64,000 nt of DNA. It comes from Neoroseomonas lacus (GTDB lineage Bacteria; Pseudomonadota; Alphaproteobacteria; Acetobacterales; Acetobacteraceae). The notes under the pieces were generated by a model. That model saw only the letters and a program-made list of their open reading frames with translations, made no database searches and was not told the origin of the DNA. Below are positions 36,120 to 44,055 of the stretch, piece after piece; position 1 is the first letter of the stretch; each line of letters opens with the position of its first letter. The stretch spans positions 1-64,000 of the forward strand of contig NZ_BMKW01000012.1 in the NCBI RefSeq assembly GCF_014644535.1, written 5' to 3'. The translations under genes and the position numbers were made by a program.

Positions 36120-36224
36120 ATGCAGCGCACCGAGTACGATTTCGACGTCATCTCCGGCCCGTCAACGCCGCCGCGACCGCCGGCGCCAAAGCCGCAGCCG
36201 GCACCGCAGGCACCGGGCAAATAG
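36120..36224 (+). CDS. Possible 34-aa proline-rich small protein
   Basis: A 34-codon frame with a perfect AGGAGG Shine-Dalgarno at 36109-36114, five bases before the ATG. The product starts MQRTEYDFDVISGPSTP and continues as a Pro/Lys/Ala-rich tail. Its TAG stop directly abuts the end of the convergent acyl-CoA synthetase gene. The strong ribosome site in otherwise non-coding DNA and the structured leader upstream are the evidence; no family is recognised. Confidence 0.45.
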   Translation: MQRTEYDFDVISGPSTPPRPPAPKPQPAPQAPGK

Positions 36225-37844
36225 TCAGTCCGTGCGCAGCGCGCGACGCAGCTCGAACTTCTGGATCTTGCCCGTGGCCGTCTTGGGAAGGTCGCCGAAG
36301 GTGACGTGCCGCGGTGCCTTGAAATGCGCGAGGTGCGCGCGGCAATGCGCGATGATCTCCGCCGGCGTCGCGGTCGCCCCGGGCTTCAGCGTGACGAAGG
36401 CGTGCGGCACCTCGCCCCATGTGGGGTCGGGGTGCGCGACGACGGCGGCTTCCATCACGTCGGGGTGGCGATACAGCGCCTCCTCGACCTCGAGGCTGGA
36501 GATGTTCTCCCCACCCGAGATGACGATGTCCTTGGCGCGGTCCTTCACCTCGATGTAGCCATCGGGGTGCAGCACGCCGAGGTCGCCGGTGCGGAACCAT
36601 CCATCGACGAAGGCGGCCGCGTTGGCCTTCGGATTGCGCAGATAGCCCTTCATCACTGTGTTGCCGCGCAGCGCGATCTCGCCGAGCGTGGCGCCATCGG
36701 CGGGCACGCGGGCGCCGGTCTCGGTGTCGATCACGCTGGCATCTTCCAGCGTCGGCAGTGGCACGCCCTGGCGCGCCATGAAGGTGGCCTTGTCAGGCAA
36801 GGCAAGATTGGCGAGTTCCGGCTGCCAGGCGCACAGCAGCGACGGCCCGTAGCATTCCGTCAGGCCATACAGATGCGTGACGTCGAAGCCGAGTTCCTCC
36901 ATCGCCGCAATCACCGGGGAGGGCGGAGCCGCGCCGCCGGTGGCGATGCCGACGCGATGCGCGAAGCTGCGGCGCTGTTCCGCCGGCGCGTGGATCAGCA
37001 TGGTGAGCACGATCGGCGCGGCGCAGAGATGCGTCACGCCATGATCGGCGATGAGCGCGAAGATGCGCGCCGGATCGACGCGACGCAGGCATACATGCGT
37101 GCCACCCTGCAAGGTGACGGCCCAGGTGTAGGTCCAGCCATTGCAATGGAACATCGGCAGCGTCCAGAGATAGACGCTTTGCGGCGACAGCGCGAAGGCG
37201 AGCGCATTGCCGCAGGCATTCAGATAAGCGCCGCGATGATGCACCACGACGCCCTTCGGATCGCCCGTGGTGCCCGAGGTATAGGAGAGCGAGATCGCCG
37301 CCCATTCGTCATCCGGCGGTGCGACGGGGAAGTCGGCATCGCCGCCGGCGAGGAAATCCTCATAAGGCGTCGCCTCGATCGCGGCACCGCCCGGGCCTTC
37401 CGCGTCATCGACGATGACGATGCGCGGCGGGTCCGCCACGCCCACCATCGCGATGCCGACCAGCGCTGCGAACTCGCGGTCCAGCAACAGCACCTTCGCG
37501 CCCGAATGGCCGAGGATGAAGCGCACCGTCGGCGCATCGAGCCGCGTGTTGATCGGGCACAGCACCGCATGGGCCATGGGCACGCCCATGTGCGCTTCGA
37601 GCATTTCCGGAATGTTCGGCAGCAGCGCGGCGACGACATCGCCCGGCGCGACGCCCGCGCGCCGCAGCGCGGCGGCGAGGCGCCGGCTACGCGCGAGGTA
37701 CTCCGCATAGGTCACACGCCGCTCGCCATGGATGATGGCGGTGCGCCCCGGCCAGATGTGCGCCGCCCGCGTCAGGAAGGAGACCGGCGAGAGCGCCACA
37801 TGGTTGGCCGCGGATTTCGGCAGGTCGTCTTCCATGGCACTCAT
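36225..37844 (-). CDS. Acyl-CoA synthetase (LvaE-like)
   Basis: A 539-aa AMP-forming acyl-CoA ligase. The adenylate motif YTSGTTGDPKGV, the GLTECYGPS region, WFRTGDLGVLHPDGYIEVKD and the C-terminal Lys motif PKTATGKIQKFELR are complete. It activates a carboxylic acid to its CoA thioester in the cytosol. Last gene of the operon SDR-dehydrogenase-kinase-DUF6285-ligase; its start overlaps DUF6285 by four bases. By context it would play the role of LvaE, making levulinyl-CoA or another 4-oxo/4-hydroxyacyl-CoA; medium-chain fatty acids are the alternative substrate. Confidence 0.88.
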   Translation of the reverse strand: MSAMEDDLPKSAANHVALSPVSFLTRAAHIWPGRTAIIHGERRVTYAEYLARSRRLAAALRRAGVAPGDVVAALLPNIPEMLEAHMGVPMAHAVLCPINTRLDAPTVRFILGHSGAKVLLLDREFAALVGIAMVGVADPPRIVIVDDAEGPGGAAIEATPYEDFLAGGDADFPVAPPDDEWAAISLSYTSGTTGDPKGVVVHHRGAYLNACGNALAFALSPQSVYLWTLPMFHCNGWTYTWAVTLQGGTHVCLRRVDPARIFALIADHGVTHLCAAPIVLTMLIHAPAEQRRSFAHRVGIATGGAAPPSPVIAAMEELGFDVTHLYGLTECYGPSLLCAWQPELANLALPDKATFMARQGVPLPTLEDASVIDTETGARVPADGATLGEIALRGNTVMKGYLRNPKANAAAFVDGWFRTGDLGVLHPDGYIEVKDRAKDIVISGGENISSLEVEEALYRHPDVMEAAVVAHPDPTWGEVPHAFVTLKPGATATPAEIIAHCRAHLAHFKAPRHVTFGDLPKTATGKIQKFELRRALRTD

Positions 37845-38179
37845 CCCTTGCCGAGAGCGCGCGGCGCGCTGACGGCGCAGCGCGCGCGGGTGATCTCATC
37901 GAGCAGTACGGCGGCCTCGGCGTGATGCGCGGCGCCGGGGTCGAAGCGGCCCTCGCGAATGGCGGCGGCGAATTCGCGCGGGTCGCCGGGCATGCGCGCC
38001 AGCGCGGCGGCTTCCCAGGCATCGTCCTGCGCCGCGGCGCGCGCGGCGATCGCCATCGCATTCGCCACCATCCTGGCGGCGAGTGCCTTCTCCGCCGGCA
38101 GCGCGGGCAGCAATTCGTTCAGCAGCACATCGCGCGCGGTCGCGAGAAGATCGGCGGCGTCGGGCGGTTCACGCAGCAT
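37841..38179 (-). CDS. DUF6285 protein (LvaB-like)
   Basis: A 112-aa helical protein, start MLREPPDAADLLATARDVLL, with KALAARMVANAMAIAARAAA in the middle. This size and pattern fit DUF6285, found beside APH-type kinases and acyl-CoA dehydrogenases. In Pseudomonas putida the equivalent small protein LvaB is needed with LvaA for 4-hydroxyacyl-CoA kinase activity. It overlaps the kinase gene by 11 bases and the ligase gene by four. Confidence 0.8.
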   Translation of the reverse strand: MLREPPDAADLLATARDVLLNELLPALPAEKALAARMVANAMAIAARAAAQDDAWEAAALARMPGDPREFAAAIREGRFDPGAAHHAEAAVLLDEITRARCAVSAPRALGKG

Positions 38180-39155
38180 CGCGGGCCTCCACCATGCGCA
38201 GGATCTCCCATTCCAATCCCGGCACCATGTGCCCGGTCAGGGCGAGTTCAAGATTGCGCTCGACGCCCGAGATGTGGCGCTCCGCCTGGTCCACCGCGAT
38301 CGATGCCCAGCGGATATGCGCGGCGACTTCCCACCAGCGCACCCGCGCATCATCGACGCTGCCATAGCCTTCATACAGCGCGGCGCGCGAACCGATGCCG
38401 CCGGCCTCCTGCGCGTCGGACCCGAAGCGCCAGCACTTCGCGCAGAGCCAGCCGAGATCCGCATGCGGGTCGGACCACAGCGCGAATTCCCAGTCTAGCA
38501 CGGCGGTCACGCCGTTCTCATCGAGCATGATGTTGCCGGTGCGGAAGTCGTTGTGGACCAGCACGGGCGGCACCGCCGCCGGCGCTGTGCGTTCCAGATG
38601 CCGCAGCCCCCATTCCAGCACTGGCCGTGGCAGGCGCTGGCGGTCGAGCGCGGAGCGCTGGTCGGCGATGAAGGCGGCGCAGGGATCGGCCGGCGCCGCA
38701 CCGAGAAACGCCAGGTCGTCGCGCGGCGGCGTGATGGAGTGGATGCGCGCCAACTCGCGCCCCAATGCGCGCACACAGGCCTCGCGCCCGCCGCCGAGCG
38801 TGTCGCTGCGCACCACGCGATGCCCCGCAGCGGTGCCCGCGACGCGCCGCATGACGAAGAACGGTGCGCCGAGCACGGCGGCGTCCTCGCACAGGAACAG
38901 CGGCTCCGGCACCGTGACGCCGGCGGCGAAGGCCGCGCGCAGCAGCGCGTATTCCTGTGCGCGACCATGGCTGACCGCGAGCGTTGCCGCATTGTCCGTG
39001 CGCAGCACCCAGGCGCGCCCGCCGCTGACGTCGAGCGCCCAGTTCTGCTGGATGGCGCCGCCCGATAGCAGCGACGTCGCCGTGATCGTCAGCGACGCAT
39101 CGCCGGCGGCGGCCCGCAGCCATTCGGTCAGGCGGGCGCGCCGCGCGTCATCCAT
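38169..39155 (-). CDS. APH-fold phosphotransferase (LvaA/ACAD11-kinase-like)
   Basis: A 328-aa kinase-fold protein of the aminoglycoside/choline phosphotransferase superfamily. The catalytic loop is VLVHNDFRTGNIMLDENG (His-x-Asp and Asn) and the metal site follows in VLDWEFALWSDP; the Gly-rich N-lobe reads SLLSGGAIQQNWAL. Neighbouring genes argue against drug resistance: bacterial LvaA and the N-terminal domain of human ACAD10/11 phosphorylate 4-hydroxyacyl-CoAs. The ATG at 39155 overlaps the dehydrogenase end by eight bases. Confidence 0.85.
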   Translation of the reverse strand: MDDARRARLTEWLRAAAGDASLTITATSLLSGGAIQQNWALDVSGGRAWVLRTDNAATLAVSHGRAQEYALLRAAFAAGVTVPEPLFLCEDAAVLGAPFFVMRRVAGTAAGHRVVRSDTLGGGREACVRALGRELARIHSITPPRDDLAFLGAAPADPCAAFIADQRSALDRQRLPRPVLEWGLRHLERTAPAAVPPVLVHNDFRTGNIMLDENGVTAVLDWEFALWSDPHADLGWLCAKCWRFGSDAQEAGGIGSRAALYEGYGSVDDARVRWWEVAAHIRWASIAVDQAERHISGVERNLELALTGHMVPGLEWEILRMVEARDAA

Positions 39156-40359
39156 GCCCGTGCTGACCCCAGCGGAAGAAGCCGTCGCCCTCGCTGCGCA
39201 GCTGCCCGGCGAGCACCATGCGATGCACCTCCGACGCACCATCGACCAGCCGCGCCTGTCGGGCGTAGCGGTAGATCCACTCGATGACAGTGTCCTTCGA
39301 ATAGCCGCGCGCGCCGAGCAGCTGCAGCGCCGTATCCACAGCCTTCTGCAACGCGTCGGCGACGACGATCTTCGCCATCGAAACCTCCTTGCGCGCGAAG
39401 GAGCCCTGGTCCAGCGCCCAGGCGGCGCGCATGGTCAACAGGCGGCCGATCTCGATCTCCATCGCCGCCTGGCCGACCAGGCCCTGCACGCTCTCGCGGT
39501 CGATCAGCTTCATGCCGAAGGAATCGCGCTGCTTGATGCGATCCATCGCGATTTCCAGTGAGCGCCTCGCGAGGCCCGTCCAGCGCATGCAATGCGTCAG
39601 CCGCGCGACGCCGAGACGCATCTGTGTCAGCTTCAACCCGTCACCGACACCGAGCAGGCGCTGGTCGTCGGGCACTTCCAACCCGTCGAATTCCAGTTCG
39701 CAATGCCCACCATGTTCCTCCGGCCCCATGATTGGGATGCGGCGGACGATCTTCCAGCCGGGCGTGTCGGCATCGAACAGGAAGGCGGACAGGCCCTTGC
39801 GGTCGTCGTCGGAGGTACGGGCGATGATGATGAAGATCTTCGCGTTGCCCGCACCGGTGATGAAGTGCTTGCGCCCGGTGATGCGCCAGCGGTCATTTCC
39901 GACGCGCTCGGCCTTCGTATAGGTCAGGTTCGGGTCCGAGCCGCAGCCATCCGGCTCGGTCATGGCGAAGGCCGATTGCACATCGCCATTGACGATCGGC
40001 TGCAGCCAGCGCGGCTTCATCGCCTCGGGCAGCACCTTGTCGAGGATCATCATGTTGCCGTCATCCGGCGCGGCCGAATTGAACACCACCGGGCCGAAGA
40101 TCGAGCGGTTCATTTCCTCGTAGCAGGCGGCCATGCCAATGCGCGGCAATTCCATCCCGCCCAGGCGCTTGGGCATCTGCAAGGCCCACAGCCCCTCGGC
40201 CTTGGCGGCCTTGCGCATCTGCACCAGCACGGAAGGGGCGATGTTGTCGTGCTCGTCGTAATTGGCGCGGTCGGCTTCGAGCGGGATCAGCTTCTCGTCG
40301 ACGAAGCGGCGGATGCGGAGGCGGACCTCCTCGATATCCGGGGGCAGCACGAAATCCAT
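39148..40359 (-). CDS. Acyl-CoA dehydrogenase (LvaC/ACAD11-like)
   Basis: A 403-aa FAD enzyme of the acyl-CoA dehydrogenase fold. The FAD-binding AFAMTEPDGCGSDP, the GRKHFITGAGNAKIF strand and the C-terminal LLGARGYSKDTVIEWIYRYA are complete. By eye, the site that carries Glu in medium-chain enzymes (Tyr-Glu-Gly-Thr) reads Val-Asp-Gly-Ala here, residues 372-375, followed by SEVHR, close to the DGPxEVHR of ACAD10/11-type enzymes. With the adjacent kinase it would convert 4-phosphoacyl-CoA to the 3-hydroxyacyl-CoA. The ATG at 40359 has AGGA upstream. Confidence 0.87.
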   Translation of the reverse strand: MDFVLPPDIEEVRLRIRRFVDEKLIPLEADRANYDEHDNIAPSVLVQMRKAAKAEGLWALQMPKRLGGMELPRIGMAACYEEMNRSIFGPVVFNSAAPDDGNMMILDKVLPEAMKPRWLQPIVNGDVQSAFAMTEPDGCGSDPNLTYTKAERVGNDRWRITGRKHFITGAGNAKIFIIIARTSDDDRKGLSAFLFDADTPGWKIVRRIPIMGPEEHGGHCELEFDGLEVPDDQRLLGVGDGLKLTQMRLGVARLTHCMRWTGLARRSLEIAMDRIKQRDSFGMKLIDRESVQGLVGQAAMEIEIGRLLTMRAAWALDQGSFARKEVSMAKIVVADALQKAVDTALQLLGARGYSKDTVIEWIYRYARQARLVDGASEVHRMVLAGQLRSEGDGFFRWGQHGHG

Positions 40360-40434
40360 GATGCGTCGTCCTTGAGCGTGATGGTCGAAGGCGCCCATGC
40401 GCCGGAGAGCTGAATCGCGCGATGAAACTGGAGT

Positions 40435-41202
40435 CTACAGCGGGTTGACTGAATGGCCGCCATCTACCGTGACCGTGGCGCCCGTCATATGCGCGCCGGC
40501 GGCGGAAGCGAGGAGCAGCAGCGGACCGGTCAGGTCGTCGGGCGAACCCAACCGCCGCTGCGGGATGCGCTTGATCATCGCCTGGCCGGGCTCGGACGCG
40601 AAGTAGTCGCGGTTGATGTCGGTGGCGACATAGCCGGGCGCGATGGCGTTCACCCGCACGCCGAAGCGCGCGAGTTCCACCGCCATCTGTCGCGTCAATT
40701 GCAGCAGCCCGGCCTTGGCCGCGGTGTAGCCCGCGACGCCCGGAATGATGCGCTCGCCCAGCACCGAGGCGATGTTGATGATGCTGCCCGGTTGCTTCGC
40801 CGCGGCTAGGCGTTTCGCGGCCTCCTGCCCGACCAGGAAGCAGCCGCGCAGGTTCACGTCGATGACGCTGTCCCAATCCGCCGCGCTCTGCTGGAGGAAG
40901 GGCTTGGTCACCGCGATGCCGGCATTGTTGATGACGATGTCGCAGGGCCCGCCGAGCGCCGCTTCCGCCGCATCGAAGGCGACGGGGATCGAGGCCGCAT
41001 CCGTCACATCCAACGGCACGGAAACCGCGCCTGCGCCAAGTTCGGCGGCCAGCGCGGCGGTCGCTTCCGTGCGCCGCGCCGCCAGCGCGACAGCGGCCCC
41101 GGCGCCATGCAGCACGCGGGCGAAATGCGCGCCCAGCACGCCCGAGGCGCCCGTCACCAGGGCGCGCCGCCCGGCCAGCGAGAACAGCCCGGTGATGTCC
41201 AT
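40435..41202 (-). CDS. SDR oxidoreductase (LvaD-like)
   Basis: A 255-aa short-chain dehydrogenase, first gene of the five-gene operon. TGASGVLG is the NAD(P) loop, INNAG follows, Ser in IINIASVLG and Tyr-x3-Lys in YTAAKAG form the active site, and the end VTVDGGHSVNPL is typical. By position it would reduce a 4-oxoacyl-CoA to the 4-hydroxyacyl-CoA, as LvaD does. AAGGA lies seven bases before the ATG. It is divergent from another SDR across 95 bases that must hold both promoters. Confidence 0.87.
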   Translation of the reverse strand: MDITGLFSLAGRRALVTGASGVLGAHFARVLHGAGAAVALAARRTEATAALAAELGAGAVSVPLDVTDAASIPVAFDAAEAALGGPCDIVINNAGIAVTKPFLQQSAADWDSVIDVNLRGCFLVGQEAAKRLAAAKQPGSIINIASVLGERIIPGVAGYTAAKAGLLQLTRQMAVELARFGVRVNAIAPGYVATDINRDYFASEPGQAMIKRIPQRRLGSPDDLTGPLLLLASAAGAHMTGATVTVDGGHSVNPL

Positions 41203-41297
41203 GGCGTTTCCTTCCCTCATGCTTGGCGTCAGGGGTGCCACCCGTTGCGTCCCTCGGCAAGCCCCGCGATGCTGCCTTGCAACATGGGAGACACCGC

Positions 41298-42041
41298 ATG
41301 ACCACCAAGACTGTCCTGGTGACCGGCGCGCAGCAGGGGATCGGCGCCGCCGCCGCGAGGGCCTTCGCCGCCGCGGGCTATGATGTCGCGGTGAACTGGC
41401 TGGACAACCGCGAAGCTGCCGAGGCCATTGCCGTCGACATCGCCGCCACGGGCCGCAAGGCAGTGCTGGTGCAGGGCGATGTCGGCGCCGCCGCATCCTG
41501 CGCCGCACTGGTGCAGGCGGCGATCGACGGGCTCGGCCATCTCGACGTGCTGGTGAACAACGCCGGCATCTTCCCCCGCGTCGAATTTCTCCAGATGACC
41601 GAGGCGCAGTGGGACGCGGTGCTGGATGTGAACCTCAAGGGCAGCGCCTTCTGCGCCCAGGAGGCGGCGCGGCACATGGTCGCCGCCGGTATCAAGGGCG
41701 TCATCCTGAACCTGTCATCCTCCTCCGTGCGCGGGGCGGTGCTCGGCGTGCATTATTCGGCGACGAAGACCGGCGTCATCGGCATCACGCGGTCGATGGC
41801 GCTGGCGCTGGCGCCGCATGGCATTCGCGTCAACGCCATCGCGCCGGGCCTGACCGACACGGCGCAGCCGCGCTACGGCAATACCGATGAGGAACTGGCG
41901 GAGATGGCCAAAGCGATGCCGCTCGGTCGGATGGGGCGGCCGGAGGAGATCGCAGGGCTGATGACCTACCTGGCCTCAGAGCCGGCGGCGTGGATAACCG
42001 GGCAGGTGTACCACATCAACGGCGGCGTGTACTTGGCCTGA
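41298..42041 (+). CDS. SDR oxidoreductase (3-oxoacyl reductase-like)
   Basis: A 247-aa short-chain dehydrogenase with TGAQQGIG, LVNNAGIFPR, Ser in ILNLSSSSV and YSATK as the active site, and the C-terminal GQVYHINGGVYLA. It resembles FabG-type 3-oxoacyl or sugar dehydrogenases. It is divergently transcribed from the lva-like operon and could supply the downstream 3-hydroxyacyl-CoA oxidation, but this is only positional. GGGAG precedes the ATG at 41298; an upstream open frame is not used. Confidence 0.85.
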   Translation: MTTKTVLVTGAQQGIGAAAARAFAAAGYDVAVNWLDNREAAEAIAVDIAATGRKAVLVQGDVGAAASCAALVQAAIDGLGHLDVLVNNAGIFPRVEFLQMTEAQWDAVLDVNLKGSAFCAQEAARHMVAAGIKGVILNLSSSSVRGAVLGVHYSATKTGVIGITRSMALALAPHGIRVNAIAPGLTDTAQPRYGNTDEELAEMAKAMPLGRMGRPEEIAGLMTYLASEPAAWITGQVYHINGGVYLA

Positions 42042-42099
42042 TCGCTGGCATTGCCAGATGCAACGCCGCATCCTGTCCGCCGCTCTACGGGAGGTTTCC

Positions 42100-42417
42100 A
42101 TGCGTGGCCTTGCTGTCCTGATGCTGCTTGCCGGCGCGTCCCTGCCGGCCCTCGCCCAGACCGAGGTGGGCGATCCCGCCTCGGGCCTGCGGCTTGCAAC
42201 GACTTGGTGCGCCAGTTGCCACCAGGTCACCCCGGGTGGCGCTGGGCCTTCCGGTGACGCGGCGCCGAGTTTCCGCTCCATCGCGCGGATGCCGTCCACC
42301 ACCTCGATGTCGCTGCGCGTCTTCCTGCAGACGCCACACCCGAACATGCCGGACTTCCACCTCTCGCGGGAGGAATTGGACGATGTGGTGGCCTACCTGA
42401 TCTCGCTGCAGCGCTGA
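42100..42417 (+). CDS. Small class I cytochrome c
   Basis: A 105-aa exported mono-haem cytochrome. The signal peptide MRGLAVLMLLAGASLPALAQ is followed by the haem motif WCASCHQ (CxxCH at about 31-35), and the distal Met is likely in HPNMPDFHLS near residue 82. The C-terminal VVAYLISLQR is the usual helix. The start at 42100 follows GGGAGG. It lies between an SDR and a hydroxyacid dehydrogenase; its redox partner is unknown. Confidence 0.9.
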   Translation: MRGLAVLMLLAGASLPALAQTEVGDPASGLRLATTWCASCHQVTPGGAGPSGDAAPSFRSIARMPSTTSMSLRVFLQTPHPNMPDFHLSREELDDVVAYLISLQR

Positions 42418-42582
42418 GAGGCCGCGGCACCTGCGCCTGATGGCGCCCGCCGGCATCCGGGACCGGCCCGCGCGCCATGCGGACACACCGGTGCCGGCCG
42501 GCGGCGCGCGTCGCGGCCCCGTCTGGCGTCCCCCCGCGTCCCGCGCTACGCAAGGCGGACCAATCAAGGGGGAAGTCGCCAG

Positions 42583-43641
42583 GTGTCCGCATCCGCTGCC
42601 CGTTTCCGCATCGGCTACCTGATCAAGGTGCCGCATCAGTCCTTCCTCGACACTGCGGCGAAGGACCCCGCGCTCGAGGTCGTGCGCATGACGCTCGATG
42701 ACGGCGTAGAGGCGGCGCTGAAGGTTCTCGAGACCTGCCAGGGCTATTACGTCCGCGCCTCGCGCGACGAGTTGCCGAAGCCGATGCATGTGCATGACGA
42801 GTTGCTCGCGCGGCTGCCGAACCTGCTGATGGCGGCCTCCCAGGGGGCGGGCTACGACACCATCGAACCGGCCGCCTGCACCCGAGCGGGCGTGCTGCTG
42901 GTCAACCAGGCCGGCGGCAATGCTGAGGCCGTGGCCGAACACGCCGTGGGCATGATGCTGTCGCTGCTCAAGCGTTTCGGCGAGTGCCACGCCGCGATGC
43001 GCGAGGGCCGGGCCCAGCGGCGCGAGGAGTTCATGGGCCGCAATCTCTATGGCAAGACGGTCGGCATCGTCGGCATCGGCAATGTCGGCACGCGCACCGC
43101 GGCCATCCTGAACGCCGCCTTCCACTGCCGCGTGCTGGCCTACGACCCGTATGTGGATGCCGCGACCGTCGCCGATCGTGGGGCGGAGAAGATCGACGAC
43201 CTCGCCACCATGCTGGGGCAGTGCGACATCGTCTCCCTGCATTGCCCGCTGACGCCGGAATCCCGCGCGATGATGGCGGCCAACGCCTTCGCCGCGATGA
43301 AGCCGGGCTCGGTGCTGGTGACCACGGCGCGCGGGTCGATCCATGACGAGATGGCCCTGGTTGCCGCGTTGAAGTCGGGCCACATCGCCGCCGCCGGCCT
43401 GGATGTGTGGGAGCAGGAACCGCCGCCGGGCGACCACCCGCTGTTGTCCATGCCCAACGTGATCTGCACGCAGCACACCGCCGGCGTGACGCATGAAAGC
43501 CGCTCAATGATCACGCGCATCGCGGCAGAGGCGTTCTCGGACTTCGCGGCCGGCCGCTTCCCGCCGCGCATCATCAACCCCGAGGTCAAGGCGCGGGTTG
43601 CGGAACGCTATCTGGCGGCGCTTGGACGGCCGATCGCATAA
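42583..43641 (+). CDS. D-isomer-specific 2-hydroxyacid dehydrogenase
   Basis: A 352-aa NAD(P)-dependent dehydrogenase of the D-2-hydroxyacid family. The Rossmann motif is GKTVGIVGIGNVGTRTA (about 155-171), then TTARGSIHD with the catalytic Arg, GLDVWEQEPPP with the Glu, and QHTAGVTHES with the His. Substrate may be a 2-ketoacid such as glyoxylate, hydroxypyruvate or a sugar acid. It starts with GTG at 42583 after GGGGGAAG. A weak hairpin follows. Confidence 0.88.
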   Translation: MSASAARFRIGYLIKVPHQSFLDTAAKDPALEVVRMTLDDGVEAALKVLETCQGYYVRASRDELPKPMHVHDELLARLPNLLMAASQGAGYDTIEPAACTRAGVLLVNQAGGNAEAVAEHAVGMMLSLLKRFGECHAAMREGRAQRREEFMGRNLYGKTVGIVGIGNVGTRTAAILNAAFHCRVLAYDPYVDAATVADRGAEKIDDLATMLGQCDIVSLHCPLTPESRAMMAANAFAAMKPGSVLVTTARGSIHDEMALVAALKSGHIAAAGLDVWEQEPPPGDHPLLSMPNVICTQHTAGVTHESRSMITRIAAEAFSDFAAGRFPPRIINPEVKARVAERYLAALGRPIA

Positions 43642-43654
43642 GGCGCGGAAGGGC

Positions 43655-43674
43655 GCGGGGGCGCGTTGCCCCGC
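43655..43674 (+). terminator. Possible terminator hairpin
   Basis: GCGGGG at 43655-43660 can pair with CCCCGC at 43669-43674, 14 bases after the dehydrogenase stop. There is no T-run. Assigned on position alone. Confidence 0.3.
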
Positions 43675-43834
43675 ACAGTCCCCTCGGCCATGTTGCGCGT
43701 GGCCGATGGAGACCCGGAAGCCTAGCACTGCGGCATGCCGCCACGCCGCGCGATGGCCACGGATGCCGGGGCGCACGCTGGCGCCCCGGATTGCCCCGTC
43801 ATCTTCGAGCGATCGGCGCGCCACGTGCCAGGGC

Positions 43835-43866
43835 GCATTATCAATGACCGAAGCCATTGATATTGC
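43835..43866. promoter_or_regulatory. Long AT-rich dyad, operator-like
   Basis: GCATTATCAATG at 43835-43846 and CATTGATATTGC at 43855-43866 are inverted repeats matching at 11 of 12 positions around an eight-base spacer. Such dyads are usually protein-binding sites or strong RNA hairpins. No gene starts here. Confidence 0.5.
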
Positions 43867-44055
43867 GCACTTTAGGATCTTAGTCTTTTAACCGCCCGAA
43901 CGATGATGGCGAACAGGCGCAATTCACCGCTTGATGTCGAAAACATAACAGCAACATATCCGAAAATCCAGCACTGTCCCCCCACCCTTGCGGTCTGCGC
44001 CGGGGCGCGCGGGACATGCCTCCAACCCGCGGCGGCGTCCTGGCTACCGCCCGGC

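Larger units (their letters stand above)
43642..44055. other. 414-base convergent intergenic region
   Basis: It separates the hydroxyacid dehydrogenase (+) from mtnP (-), both ending here. It contains a weak hairpin at 43655-43674, a long dyad at 43835-43866 and an AT-rich block (about 43835-43965). No credible protein-coding frame was found; a 15-codon frame at 43842 is not supported. Confidence 0.6.

Noticed and set aside
38169..39155. Aminoglycoside resistance gene
   Set aside because: The fold is APH-like, but the operon of CoA-ligase, dehydrogenase and DUF6285 genes fits a 4-hydroxyacyl-CoA kinase much better.
43842..43889. 15-codon frame inside the dyad region
   Set aside because: No ribosome site, very short, and fully explained by chance in an AT-rich stretch.
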